Shown here in pieces: positions 1-8,334 of a DNA stretch of 64,000 nt. A model generated the notes under the pieces. That model ran no database searches. It saw only the letters and a program-made list of their open reading frames with translations, and was not told the DNA's origin. This stretch comes from Bradyrhizobium diazoefficiens (GTDB lineage Bacteria; Pseudomonadota; Alphaproteobacteria; Rhizobiales; Xanthobacteraceae). Numbering within the stretch: the first letter of the stretch is position 1; each line of letters opens with the position of its first letter. The stretch is from positions 1,054,001 through 1,118,000 of the forward strand of contig NZ_CP067101.1 in the NCBI RefSeq assembly GCF_016616425.1, given 5' to 3'. The translations under genes and the position numbers were made by a program.

Positions 1-28
1 GAACCTGCGTGCGCCTGAAAGAGTCTTG

Positions 29-946
29 ATGCTGCTCGTCGTCGAACAGTTCTTGAACGGATTGCAGTTCGGCCTGCTGCTGTTCCTGCTCGCCGCGGGC
101 CTGACGCTGGTGTTCGGGATCATGGATCTCGTCAACCTCGCGCATGGCTCGCTCTACATGATGGGCGCCTATTTCGCCGCGACCTTCGCGGCGTGGACCG
201 GCAGCTTCCTGCTCGGCGCGCTGCTGGCGCTCGGCGCGACGCTCATTCTCGGCATCGTGCTGGAGATGAGCGCGATCCGGCATCTCTACGGGCGCGACCA
301 TGTCGACCATGTGCTCGCGACCTTCGGCCTGATCCTGTTCTTCAACGAAGCCGTGCGGCTGATCTGGGGCCCGGCGGGCCTTGCGCTGCCGCTGCCGGCC
401 TGGCTCACGGTGCCGGTGCCGATCCTGCCCGGCATTCACTATCCCGCCTATCGTCTCGCCATCATCGTCGTGGCGCTGCTGGTGGCGCTGCTGCTCTATC
501 TCGGCGTGATGCGCACCCGCATCGGCATGCTGATCCGGGCCGGCGCCTCCAACCGCGAGATGATCGGCGCGCTCGGCATCAACATCAAGCTGCTCTACAC
601 GCTGGTGTTCGGCCTCGGGGCCGCGCTCGCCGGCCTTGCCGGGCTGATGCAGGCGCCGATCCTCACCGTGCAGATCGGCATGGGCGAGAACATCCTGATC
701 CTCGCCTTCGTCATCATCGTGATCGGCGGCATCGGCTCGATCCGCGGCGCGTTTCTCGCCGCGATTTTCGTCGGCATGATCGACACGCTCGGCCGCGCCT
801 TCCTGCCCAATTTGCTGCGGCAGGTCTTGAGCGGCGCCGCCGCCTCCACCGCCGCGCCCGCGCTGTCGTCCATGCTGATCTATCTGCTGATGGCGATCGT
901 GCTGGTGGTGCGGCCGGAGGGGCTGTTTCCGGCCAACCGTCGATGA
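29..946 (+). CDS. livH: Branched-chain amino acid-type ABC transporter permease (LivH family)
   Basis: First of four translationally overlapping genes of an HAAT-type ABC importer. The 305-residue product is almost wholly hydrophobic with about eight membrane segments, and has the LivH-type cytoplasmic loop (GINIKLLYTLVFGLG) that contacts the ATPases. ATG at 29 is chosen; a TTG lies one codon earlier, and a weak AAAGAG-like ribosome site precedes both. The stop overlaps the livM start (ATGA). The substrate-binding gene is not in view downstream; it may lie just left of the window, or be the distant gene at 57.5 kb. Substrate is unknown: this family also carries amides, urea and aromatic acids, and the neighbouring catabolic genes favour something other than leucine. 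Confidence 0.9.
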   Translation: MLLVVEQFLNGLQFGLLLFLLAAGLTLVFGIMDLVNLAHGSLYMMGAYFAATFAAWTGSFLLGALLALGATLILGIVLEMSAIRHLYGRDHVDHVLATFGLILFFNEAVRLIWGPAGLALPLPAWLTVPVPILPGIHYPAYRLAIIVVALLVALLLYLGVMRTRIGMLIRAGASNREMIGALGINIKLLYTLVFGLGAALAGLAGLMQAPILTVQIGMGENILILAFVIIVIGGIGSIRGAFLAAIFVGMIDTLGRAFLPNLLRQVLSGAAASTAAPALSSMLIYLLMAIVLVVRPEGLFPANRR

Positions 947-1887
947 AGGCTTTCACTGTGAGCAAGGCCGTCACGGCCCTGATGCTGGCGGGCCTCGTGC
1001 TGCTGCCGCTCTATTCACAGCTCTCCGGCAACATCTTCATCCTGACGCTGTTCACCCGCATCGTCATCCTGGCGCTGGCGGCTGCGAGCCTCAACCTCAT
1101 CATGGGCTTCGGCGGCATGATGAGCTTCGGCCACGCCGCCTATCTCGGCATCGGCGGCTATGCGGTCGGTATGCTCGCGCAGGAAGGCGTCGGAAGCGGC
1201 TTCATCCAGTTCCCGGTCGCGCTGGCGGCTTCCGCGGCTTACGCGCTGGTGATCGGCGCGCTCTCCCTGCGCACCCGCGGCGTCTACTTCATCATGATCA
1301 CGCTGGCCTTCGCGCAGATGGCCTATTATGTCGCCTCGGGCCTTGCGCGCTACGGCGGCGATGACGGGCTCACCATCTACAACCGCAGCGACTTCTCCGG
1401 GTTGATCAATCTGTCGAACCGCACGCAGTTCTATTATCTCTGCCTCGCCTGCCTGTTCGGCGTGATCCTCCTGATCTGGCGCATCGTCAATTCGCGCTTC
1501 GGCCTCGTCGTGCAGGGTCTGCGCTCCAACGAGCAGCGCATGCAGGCAATCGGCTTCCCCGCCAAACGCTACCAGCTCGTCTGCTTCGTCATCTCGGGCA
1601 CCATGTGCGGCCTTGCCGGCGCGCTGCTCGCCAACAACACCGATTTCGTCAGCCCGGCCGTGATGTACTGGACCCGCTCCGGCGACCTCATGGTGATGGT
1701 GATCCTGGGGGGCATGGGCACGCTGTTCGGCCCGATCGTGGGCGCGGTGGTGTTCCTGCTGCTGGAAGAGTTCTTGTCGCAGATCACCGAATATTGGGCG
1801 CTGATCATGGGCCCGCTGCTGCTGCTGATCGTGCTGTTCGGCCGCGGCGGCATCATGGGCATGCTGGGGAGGCCCGGTCGTGGCTGA
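943..1887 (+). CDS. livM: Branched-chain amino acid-type ABC transporter permease (LivM family)
   Basis: Second permease of the importer, 314 residues, about nine hydrophobic segments. The LivM hallmark GFGGMMSFGHAAYLGIGGY lies in the first quarter, and the domain ends with a hydrophobic stretch and a short Gly/Arg tail. The ATG at 943 overlaps the livH stop by four bases. The reading frame is open far upstream inside livH, but those codons are antisense-like Arg/Ala-rich filler, so the internal ATG is the start. It forms the heterodimeric pore with LivH. The livG start overlaps its end by eight bases, a tight operon. Confidence 0.92.
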   Translation: MKAFTVSKAVTALMLAGLVLLPLYSQLSGNIFILTLFTRIVILALAAASLNLIMGFGGMMSFGHAAYLGIGGYAVGMLAQEGVGSGFIQFPVALAASAAYALVIGALSLRTRGVYFIMITLAFAQMAYYVASGLARYGGDDGLTIYNRSDFSGLINLSNRTQFYYLCLACLFGVILLIWRIVNSRFGLVVQGLRSNEQRMQAIGFPAKRYQLVCFVISGTMCGLAGALLANNTDFVSPAVMYWTRSGDLMVMVILGGMGTLFGPIVGAVVFLLLEEFLSQITEYWALIMGPLLLLIVLFGRGGIMGMLGRPGRG

Positions 1888-2647
1888 ACCCCTGCTCCGT
1901 GTCGAAAAGCTGGTGCGGCGCTTCGGCGGCATCATCGCGACGGACAACGTCTCGCTCGACGTCGCGTCCGGCGAGCTGCATGCCATCATCGGGCCGAACG
2001 GCGCCGGCAAGACCACGCTGATCAGCCAGCTCACCGGGCATCTCGAACCGCATTCCGGCAGCGTCACGCTGGCGGGGCGCGACATCACCTACCTGCCGGC
2101 CTATCGCCGCTGCGCGCTGGGTCTGGCGCGTTCGTTCCAGATCACCTCGCTGCTGCTCGATTGCACCGCCGCGGACAATGTGGCGCTGGCGGCGCAGGCG
2201 CATGCCGGTACGTCGTTCCGCTTCTTTGCCAATGCGCGCAAGGAGAGAGGCCTGCGCGACGCCGCACACGCCGCGCTCGATCGCGTCGGCCTCGCCGATC
2301 GCGCCGATGTCGTGGTGTCCAGGCTCAGCCATGGCGAGCGTCGCGAGCTCGAGCTCGCGGTCGCATTGGCAAGCAAGCCGAAATTGCTGCTGCTGGACGA
2401 GCCGATGGCCGGCCTCGGCGTCACCGAATCCCAGCGCATGGTGAAGCTGCTCCAGGATCTGCGGAAAGAGGTCTCGATCGTGCTGGTGGAGCACGACATG
2501 CCGGCGGTGTTCGCGCTCGCCGACCGCATCTCGGTGCTGGTCTATGGCCGCGTCATCGCCTCCGGCGATCCGGCCGCGATCCGCCAGAACGAGGATGTCA
2601 AGCGCGCCTATCTCGGCGATCAGCACGTGGTGACGCATCATGGCTGA
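1880..2647 (+). CDS. livG: ABC transporter ATP-binding protein (LivG family)
   Basis: First of two ATPases of the importer; 255 residues, GTG start inside the end of livM. Walker A is GPNGAGKTT at residues 38-46, the signature is LSHGERRELELA (Gly-Gly replaced by His-Gly, common in LivG), and Walker B is LLLLDEPMAGLG, followed by the H-loop in VEHDMPAVF. The C-terminal region with VLVYGRVIASGDP is the usual LivG extension. It hydrolyses ATP on the cytoplasmic face to drive import through LivH-LivM. It overlaps livF by eight bases. It is one of two ATPases, as expected for HAAT systems. Confidence 0.92.
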   Translation: MAEPLLRVEKLVRRFGGIIATDNVSLDVASGELHAIIGPNGAGKTTLISQLTGHLEPHSGSVTLAGRDITYLPAYRRCALGLARSFQITSLLLDCTAADNVALAAQAHAGTSFRFFANARKERGLRDAAHAALDRVGLADRADVVVSRLSHGERRELELAVALASKPKLLLLDEPMAGLGVTESQRMVKLLQDLRKEVSIVLVEHDMPAVFALADRISVLVYGRVIASGDPAAIRQNEDVKRAYLGDQHVVTHHG

Positions 2648-3353
2648 CACGCTGCTCGAGGTCGACGGCATCGAGACCTGCTACGGCCTGTCCCAGGTGC
2701 TGTTCGGCCTGTCGTTGTCGATCAAGCCCGGCGAGATGGTCTCTCTGATGGGCCGCAACGGCATGGGCAAGACCACGACCATCCGCTCCATCACGGGCCT
2801 GACGCGGGCGCGCGCCGGCAGCATCCGCTTCGCTGGCGCCGAGGTGCGACAGCTTCCCTCCTACAAAATTGCAAAACTCGGCGTCGGCCTCGTCCCCGAG
2901 GGACGCCAGATCTTCCCGAACCTCACCGTGCGCGAAAATCTCGTCGCCGCCGCAGCCGACCGCTTCAACAGCACCAATCCCTGGACGCTGGCCGCGATCT
3001 ATGTGCTGTTCCCGCGCCTTGCCGAACGCGCCGCCAACATGGGCAATCAGCTCTCCGGCGGCGAGCAGCAGATGCTCGCGATCGGCCGCGCGCTGATGAC
3101 CAACCCGAAGCTGTTGATTCTCGATGAAGCGACCGAGGGCCTCGCACCGCTGATCCGCGAAGAAATCTGGAGCTGCCTGTCGCTGCTCAAGAGCCGGGGA
3201 CAGTCGATCCTGGTCGTCGACAAGAACATCGACCATCTCGCCCGCATCTGCGACCGCCACACCATCATCGAACGCGGCAAGACGGTGTGGAGCGGCACCT
3301 CGGACGAGCTGATGGCCGAGCCTGATCTCCAGCATAAGTATTTGGGGATTTGA
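2640..3353 (+). CDS. livF: ABC transporter ATP-binding protein (LivF family)
   Basis: Second ATPase of the importer, 237 residues. Walker A is GRNGMGKTT at residues 38-46, signature LSGGEQQMLAIGRALM, Walker B LLILDEATEGLAP. The position of the switch histidine is occupied by VDKNIDHL, in line with LivF proteins, which often lack the canonical H-loop. The start ATG lies within the last codons of livG. It ends the operon; 18 bases later begins a fragment of a palindromic intergenic repeat, and the next gene is convergent. Confidence 0.92.
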   Translation: MADTLLEVDGIETCYGLSQVLFGLSLSIKPGEMVSLMGRNGMGKTTTIRSITGLTRARAGSIRFAGAEVRQLPSYKIAKLGVGLVPEGRQIFPNLTVRENLVAAAADRFNSTNPWTLAAIYVLFPRLAERAANMGNQLSGGEQQMLAIGRALMTNPKLLILDEATEGLAPLIREEIWSCLSLLKSRGQSILVVDKNIDHLARICDRHTIIERGKTVWSGTSDELMAEPDLQHKYLGI

Positions 3354-3370
3354 GCTCCCGCTCTCTCTCT

Positions 3371-3391
3371 TCGCTGCGCTCGCAATGACGG
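3371..3391. repeat. Half-copy of palindromic repeat family A (CGTCATTGCGAGCGCAGCGAAG type)
   Basis: Between the convergent livF and glutamine-synthetase-like genes, the sequence TCGCTGCGCTCGCAATGACG matches one arm of the longer palindromes at 33300, 34201 and 44402. Only one arm is present, so it cannot form the full hairpin. Probably a decayed copy. Confidence 0.6.
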
Positions 3392-3439
3392 AGGAGCGAG
3401 CGGGGCGCCTCACCGTCGCCGGAGCGACTTCGATGCAGC

Positions 3440-4888
3440 TCAAAACATCTCGAAATATTCGCGGTGCTCCCAGTCGGTCACTTCAGACAGGAAGCGATCG
3501 ATCTCGGCGTTCTTGATGTGGGTGTAGTAGTCGACGAACTCAGGCCCGAGCTTCTCGCGGAAGAACGGATCGTCCTTCAGCGCGGCGACGGCGTCGCGCA
3601 GCGACTTCGGCAGCAGCGGAGCCTTGGTCTCGTAGGGCGTGTCGGCGGACGGGCCGGGATCGAGCTTGCGGTCGACACCGTCGAGGCCAGAGAGAATCTG
3701 GGAGGCCATGTAGAGATAGGGATTCGCTGCGGGCTCGCCGATGCGGTTCTCCAGGCGCGTGGCGGTATCATTGGCGCCGCCGAGCACGCGGATCATCACG
3801 CCGCGATTGTCGCGGCCCCAGATCGCGCGGTCCGGCGCCAGCGAATAGGCGCGGTAGCGCTTGTAGCCGTTGATGGTCGGAGTGGTGAACACGGCTGAGG
3901 CGCGGGCGTGATCGAGCAGGCCGGCGAGGTACGCGCGGCCGAACCCGCTGAGCGGCTCGCCGCCGTCCTTTGCCATTTCCTTGGTCATGAACAGGTTCTC
4001 GCCGCTCGCACGTGAGACGATCGACTGATGCAGGTGCCAGCCGCTCGCGAACACATTCGGCAGCTTCGGGCGGCACATGAAGGTGGCATGATAGCCGTGG
4101 CGGCGCGCGATCTGCTTCACGGCGGCGCGGAATAGCACCATATTGTCGGCAGCCTCCAGCCCCTTCCTCGGCGCGAAGGTGAACTCGCACTGGCTCGGCC
4201 CGAACTCGACCTCGACCGAGCGCAAGGGGAGGCCGAGCGCAACGATATCGCGGCGCAGGATCTCCAGCACCGGCTCCATCTGATCGAAGCGCTGCTCGGT
4301 GAGATATTGATAGCCGTGGCTGAGCAGGCTGACCGATGGCGGCGTGCCGGGCTGGCCGGCATCCTCGGGGCGCATATGCGCATCGTCGAGCCTGAAGATG
4401 TGGAATTCCACTTCGAGGCCCGCGACGAAATCGTTGCCGCGCGCGCCGAGCTCGTCGAGCACCTTGCGATAGAGCCCACGCGTTGCGAACGGCACCGGGC
4501 GGCCGTCATTGAAGTGGAGGTCGCACAGCACCCAGCCCGTCGTCGGCGCCCACGGCAAGACGCGAAACGTGGTGGGATCGGCGACCATCAGCACGTCGGC
4601 CGCGCCTTCCATCTCCTTCATGCCGAAACCGCCGCCCGCAGTGAACACCGGAAATACCGTGCGGTGCGAGGTGTCCTTGGCGAGCATGGTGGTGGTGATG
4701 GAGCAGCCGCTCTCCAGCGAGGCGATCGCTTCAGTGGCGATGATGGTCTTGCCGCGCAAGATGCCGTGCTGGTCGGGGAAGGCGAGGCGGATGACCTCGA
4801 GATTCTTCTCCTCGGCGATGCGGCGCATGCGCGCCACTGCGTCCCTCTGCTCATCCGACCACAGCGCATGACGCGCGACGAAAGTCAC
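3440..4888 (-). CDS. Glutamine synthetase-like gamma-glutamyl ligase
   Basis: A 482-residue member of the glutamine synthetase superfamily. Recognisable parts are the N-terminal beta-grasp (RLAFPDQHGILRGKTI), the metal-site region EVEFGPSQCEFTF, the ATP/metal motif SGWHLHQSI (GMHVHQS in classical GS) and the C-terminal TPTINGYKRYR, RDNRGVMIRVLG and LENRIGEPAANPYLYMA motifs. It lacks the adenylylation loop of GlnA-I, so it is more likely a gamma-glutamyl-amine ligase (GlnT, PuuA or aniline-ligase-like) than the housekeeping enzyme. I place the start at GTG 4888, preceded by AAGGA about 9 bases upstream; the frame is open to 4927. It is read in the same direction as the Rieske oxygenase at 5082-6440, with a repeat between. 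Substrate unknown. Confidence 0.82.
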   Translation of the reverse strand: MTFVARHALWSDEQRDAVARMRRIAEEKNLEVIRLAFPDQHGILRGKTIIATEAIASLESGCSITTTMLAKDTSHRTVFPVFTAGGGFGMKEMEGAADVLMVADPTTFRVLPWAPTTGWVLCDLHFNDGRPVPFATRGLYRKVLDELGARGNDFVAGLEVEFHIFRLDDAHMRPEDAGQPGTPPSVSLLSHGYQYLTEQRFDQMEPVLEILRRDIVALGLPLRSVEVEFGPSQCEFTFAPRKGLEAADNMVLFRAAVKQIARRHGYHATFMCRPKLPNVFASGWHLHQSIVSRASGENLFMTKEMAKDGGEPLSGFGRAYLAGLLDHARASAVFTTPTINGYKRYRAYSLAPDRAIWGRDNRGVMIRVLGGANDTATRLENRIGEPAANPYLYMASQILSGLDGVDRKLDPGPSADTPYETKAPLLPKSLRDAVAALKDDPFFREKLGPEFVDYYTHIKNAEIDRFLSEVTDWEHREYFEMF

Positions 4889-4952
4889 TTCGCTGGTTCC
4901 TTCTCGCTCGATGAGAATATAGCACACGCTGTCATCGTCCTCGAATGCGGAC

Positions 4953-5036
4953 GATCCAGTATTCCAGAGACCGTCGTGTGTCCACGAGAGGCCGCGGCGT
5001 ACTGGATGCCCCGCTTTCGCGGGCCATGACAGCGGA
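4953..5036. repeat. Palindromic repeat family B, copy 1
   Basis: Shares long near-identical blocks with 16448-16546: ATCCAGTNTTCCAGAGAC on the left, then GAGGCCGCGGCGTACTGGAT on the right, then CATGACAGCGGA. ATCCAGT and ACTGGAT are inverted, so the unit can fold. The centre (CCCCGCTTTCGCGGG) differs from copy 2. It sits between the two catabolic genes on the minus strand. Confidence 0.8.
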
Positions 5037-5081
5037 GAATGGGGAGCCGCCGCCGCGACCCGCCGGCGGCGAACGACATCG

Positions 5082-6440
5082 TCACTCCGCCGCCGTCAGC
5101 CGGTGCACGTTGTCCGCGATCTCGTTCGGCACCGGTGCGGTCCACGGTGCGCCGCGGCGGCGCTTGACGTCGACCTCCATCCAGTAGGTCTCCCAGCCCC
5201 GCGTCGGCCCGATGCCGTCCATGGTCGCCGGTCCCTGGATCGAACGCGCGTTGGCCTCGTCCAGGAACAGCATCGGCTTCTCGCCGCCGGAGACCTTCTC
5301 GATCTCCTGCCGCAGCAGGCGGCGATACTGCACGATCGCCTTGTCGCTCGAGCCGAGGTGCTCCTTGGTGCGGTCCTGGATCGCACCCATCGATTCCACC
5401 GCCCACTGGTCGTGGACATTGATATCGGTGCCCATGCCGGTATAGGTCGCAGTCTGCTGCTCGTGAGGATCGAAGCCGTAATCGTTGCCACGGTTCTTGC
5501 GCGACTTGTAGTCGGGTAGCTCATAGAGCTCGAGCCGCTGGTCGCGCATCTTTTGCTTGTCGACCGGGTTCGAATAGCTGGTGAAGATCGCGTACCAGTA
5601 GCAATTCTCGTCGTCGACCGGCACGTGCCACTGCGTGATCGTCATCTCCGTGCTCATGGGGATGACGAAGCCGTGCGGGAAGAGCTGGTTGGTGACGCGC
5701 ACATGGGTGCGCTCCTCGTCGATCTCGCGCAGCGCGATCAGGCGCAGGCCATACTCGGTATGCTCGACATTGATGATCGGGCGGTCGTATTCGCGCAGGA
5801 CCTTCGTCATCGGCAGGTCGGAGCCAGCCGAAGCGCCGCGGAACTGCTTGCCGTAGGCGGTGGAGGTGTCCTCGTCCTCGAAGAAGCGGTGCAGATAGGA
5901 GGCGTGTGCGGGGTCGATACCGACTTCCAGCGCCTGAAGCCAGTTGCAGGCCATGTGGCCCTTGAAGGCAAAGGTGTGCGTGCCGGGCGCGACGAAACAG
6001 TCGATCTCCGGGAACGCGGGCGGAGTGCCCTCGCCGAGATAGGCCCAGAGGATGCCGCTCCTCTCGACCACGGGATAGGAGCGCTGGCGGATGTTCTGGC
6101 AGAGTTTCGAGTCCTTCGGCTCGGCCGGGGTCTCGATGCATTGGCCAGTTGCGTCGAACAGCCAGCCGTGGAAGGCGCAGCGCAGGCCGCCATGTTCCAG
6201 CCGCCCGAAGGCGAGGTCGGCGCCGCGATGGGCGCAGTGGCGATCGATCAGGCCGTAGCGTCCCGTCTCGTCGCGAAACAGCACCAGATTCTCGCCGAGC
6301 AATTTGACGGAACGGATCGGGCGCGCGCCCTCCAGCTCATCCACCAGCGCCGCCGGTTGCCAATAGCTCCGCATCAGCTTTCCGCAGGGATCCTTCGGAC
6401 CGGTGCGGGTGATCAGGTCGTTCTGCTCCTGGCTCATCAT
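5082..6440 (-). CDS. Rieske-type aromatic ring-hydroxylating oxygenase, large subunit (phthalate 4,5-dioxygenase-like)
   Basis: A 452-residue oxygenase. The N-terminal [2Fe-2S] Rieske domain has C69-x-H71 and C88-x2-H91 (RHCAHRG and RCAFHGW). The mononuclear iron site is in DPAHASYLHRFFED, giving the usual D-x2-H-x4-H spacing. Sequence style (AACNWLQ-like region, TEYGLRL, then a C-terminal IQGPATMDGIGPTRGWETYW) fits the one-component-terminal phthalate dioxygenase family, which takes electrons from a separate PDR-type reductase; no reductase gene is in this window. It would hydroxylate or demethylate an aromatic acid. Two ATGs stand at the start; 6440 is used, preceded by AAGGGA. Divergent from the IclR gene, so probably regulated by it. 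Confidence 0.87.
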   Translation of the reverse strand: MMSQEQNDLITRTGPKDPCGKLMRSYWQPAALVDELEGARPIRSVKLLGENLVLFRDETGRYGLIDRHCAHRGADLAFGRLEHGGLRCAFHGWLFDATGQCIETPAEPKDSKLCQNIRQRSYPVVERSGILWAYLGEGTPPAFPEIDCFVAPGTHTFAFKGHMACNWLQALEVGIDPAHASYLHRFFEDEDTSTAYGKQFRGASAGSDLPMTKVLREYDRPIINVEHTEYGLRLIALREIDEERTHVRVTNQLFPHGFVIPMSTEMTITQWHVPVDDENCYWYAIFTSYSNPVDKQKMRDQRLELYELPDYKSRKNRGNDYGFDPHEQQTATYTGMGTDINVHDQWAVESMGAIQDRTKEHLGSSDKAIVQYRRLLRQEIEKVSGGEKPMLFLDEANARSIQGPATMDGIGPTRGWETYWMEVDVKRRRGAPWTAPVPNEIADNVHRLTAAE

Positions 6441-6471
6441 GGCGAGTGCATCCCTTGTGGAGTGGCGGTTG

Positions 6472-6496
6472 TTCGCCTATTGAACGAATGGGCGAA
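6472..6496. promoter_or_regulatory. Candidate IclR-family operator between Rieske oxygenase and regulator
   Basis: TTCGCC (6472-6477) and GGCGAA (6491-6496) form an inverted repeat around TATTGAACGAAT in the 113-base divergent intergenic region. IclR-family repressors bind such dyads close to their own promoter. The site is inferred from symmetry and position only. Confidence 0.4.
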
Positions 6497-6553
6497 TTAT
6501 GACATGGCTTGGATTAGCAGCAAGCACTATTTTGCAGGATTGTCCGCCCGACC

Positions 6554-7339
6554 ATGCCCAAGCTGAAGCGAAGCGAGAGCGACGAGCGCGCGACGGATTT
6601 CGTCGAGAGCCTCGATCGCGGCCTGCGCCTGCTGCAATGCTTCGGCACGACCGTAGGCCCGATGACGCTGAGCGATCTCGCCCGCGCCGCGGATCTGCCG
6701 CGCGCCACTGCCCGGCGCATGCTATTCACACTCCAGCGCGGCGGCTTCGCCAGCGGCGACGGCAAGCTGTTCTCGCTGACGCCGCATGTGCTGACGCTGG
6801 CGGCGTCCTATCTGCGCTCCAGCCAGCTCGTCGCCGTGCTTCAGCCCGTGCTCGACCGCATCGCGACAGCGGCGCAGGAGATTTCTTCGCTCGCGGTGCT
6901 CGATGGCGATGAGGTCGTGTTCATCGCCCGCGGCGGTCCGACGCGCGTGTTCTCAGGCGGCCTGGAGATCGGCTACCGCCTGCCGGCCTTCTGTACCTCG
7001 GTCGGCCGCGCCATGCTCGGTCAGCTCGACGATGCCGAGCTCGCCGTGCGCCTGAACGGCATGAAGCGCGAGGCACTGACACCGCGGACGGTGACTGACC
7101 CCACGACGCTGCTCGCACGCATCGCCGCCGATCGCGCGCAGGGCTATTCGCTGGTCGACCGCGAGGCCGAGCCGCATTTCCGCTCGATCTCGGTCCCGGT
7201 CCGCCGTTATGACGGCGTCATCGTCGCCGCCATCAACATGGGCGCGCATGTCGACCGCGTGCCGGCGCAGGAGCTGCTCGACCGTTTCCTGCCGCTGTTG
7301 CGTGAGGGGGCAGGGTCGGTGCGTTCGCAACTTCTGTAG
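6554..7339 (+). CDS. IclR-family transcriptional regulator
   Basis: A 261-residue IclR protein. The N-terminal winged helix-turn-helix has VESLDRGLRLLQCF and then LSDLARAADLPRATARRMLFTL; the C-terminal effector domain carries the family motifs LGLEIGYR-like GGLEIGYRLPAFCTSVGRAML and GYSLVDREAEPHFRSISVPVR. This PcaR/PobR/PcaU type usually senses an aromatic intermediate. It is transcribed away from the Rieske oxygenase gene with a possible operator dyad between, so it likely controls the oxygenase, the ligase-like gene, or both. Effector unknown. Confidence 0.9.
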   Translation: MPKLKRSESDERATDFVESLDRGLRLLQCFGTTVGPMTLSDLARAADLPRATARRMLFTLQRGGFASGDGKLFSLTPHVLTLAASYLRSSQLVAVLQPVLDRIATAAQEISSLAVLDGDEVVFIARGGPTRVFSGGLEIGYRLPAFCTSVGRAMLGQLDDAELAVRLNGMKREALTPRTVTDPTTLLARIAADRAQGYSLVDREAEPHFRSISVPVRRYDGVIVAAINMGAHVDRVPAQELLDRFLPLLREGAGSVRSQLL

Positions 7340-7405
7340 CCGCCTCCCGCTGTCCCGAGACTGGTGCTACAATGGACGCAAGCATGAGAGAACAGGGAGG
7401 ACACC

Positions 7406-7738
7406 ATGCACCATACCATGGTTCCCAGTGATCGCGTGGAGCACGTCGCCGTCTACGGACGCGACGGGACGAAGCTAGGCACGATCGAGCGGTTGATGCT
7501 CGACAAGCTGAGTGGAATGGTTGCCTATGCGGTGATCAAGACCGGTGGACTGCTTGGCACCCATCACCATTATCCCCTCCAGTGGAGCGCACTGAAATAC
7601 GACTCAAGGCGCCAGGCGTTCCAGATCGAGTTGACGCTTGACGAACTCAGCAGCGGCCCGTGCGAGTTCGACGGCGATGCGTTCGACTGGGGCGACCGTT
7701 CGCGGCCCTATCCGCATCCGCATTACTGGTCGGTCTAG
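7406..7738 (+). CDS. PRC-barrel domain protein
   Basis: A 110-residue soluble protein. The pattern VAVYGRDGTKLGTIERLMLDKLSG followed by YAVIKTGGLLGTHHHYPLQW is that of a PRC-barrel beta domain, the small barrel found in photosynthetic reaction-centre H subunit and RimM. A strong AGGGAGG ribosome site precedes ATG 7406. The C terminus is rich in Asp, His and Pro. No partner is evident in the neighbourhood; in other bacteria stand-alone PRC-barrel proteins are often stress-linked, but nothing here shows that. Confidence 0.8.
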   Translation: MHHTMVPSDRVEHVAVYGRDGTKLGTIERLMLDKLSGMVAYAVIKTGGLLGTHHHYPLQWSALKYDSRRQAFQIELTLDELSSGPCEFDGDAFDWGDRSRPYPHPHYWSV

Positions 7739-7830
7739 CGGATAGGACGATCCGGCAGCCCGCATGCCCGGCGCGGACTGGATTGGGCTCGAGCCGCGGC
7801 CGCCGAGTAGTGTCTGACGTGAGCGTCGGC

Positions 7831-8265
7831 CTATCCGGCGAGCGGCTGTTCGCCGACCTTGGGCCAATAGGTGCCAAAGCTCCAGAGGCCGCCCTCCGGA
7901 TCGCGCGCGGCGAAATCGCGGCTGCCATAATCGGTTGTGTAGGGCTCCATCTCGATCTGCGCGCCGACGGCTTTCACCTTTTCATAAAGCGCGTCGGGAT
8001 CATCAACAGCCAGATAGACGGCATCCGTCCGCCGGCCGCTGATGTCGCCGACCCGTTTGGCGTAGGCGTCGTCGCGATGCGCGCCAAGCATGAGGATCGA
8101 CGATCCGAACGCCAGCTCGGCGTGAATGACCGTGCCCTCCTTGCGGTAAACCACGCGTTCGGCGAAGCCGAGCACGTTCTTCAGCCAGGCGATCATCGCC
8201 TCCGCATCCTTGCAGCGCATGGTGTGGTAGAGGCGCGGCGCTTCACAGCCGTTCTGCTGATTCAT
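7831..8265 (-). CDS. VOC-superfamily (glyoxalase/bleomycin-resistance fold) protein
   Basis: A 144-residue protein with the beta-alpha-beta-beta-beta repeats of the vicinal-oxygen-chelate fold: RLYHTMRCKDAEAMIAWLKNVLGF at the start, a middle segment with IHAELAFGSSILMLG, and a C-terminal DYGSRDFAARDPEGGLWSFGTYW motif typical of the PhnB-like/glyoxalase subgroup. The function is unproven; such proteins can be dioxygenases, resistance proteins or isomerases. It is 69 bases downstream of the AraC gene on the same strand, so may be co-transcribed with it. Confidence 0.85.
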   Translation of the reverse strand: MNQQNGCEAPRLYHTMRCKDAEAMIAWLKNVLGFAERVVYRKEGTVIHAELAFGSSILMLGAHRDDAYAKRVGDISGRRTDAVYLAVDDPDALYEKVKAVGAQIEMEPYTTDYGSRDFAARDPEGGLWSFGTYWPKVGEQPLAG

Positions 8266-8334
8266 GGAACTCTCCGGATCATTTGCACGACCAAGCTAGT
8301 CTGCCTCGCATCGGCTGGCTTGAACAAATGGGAC

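Noticed and set aside
193..942. Long upstream extension of livM
   Set aside because: The extension reads the livH gene in another frame and is Arg/Ala-rich; the internal ATG at 943 overlapping the livH stop is the true start.
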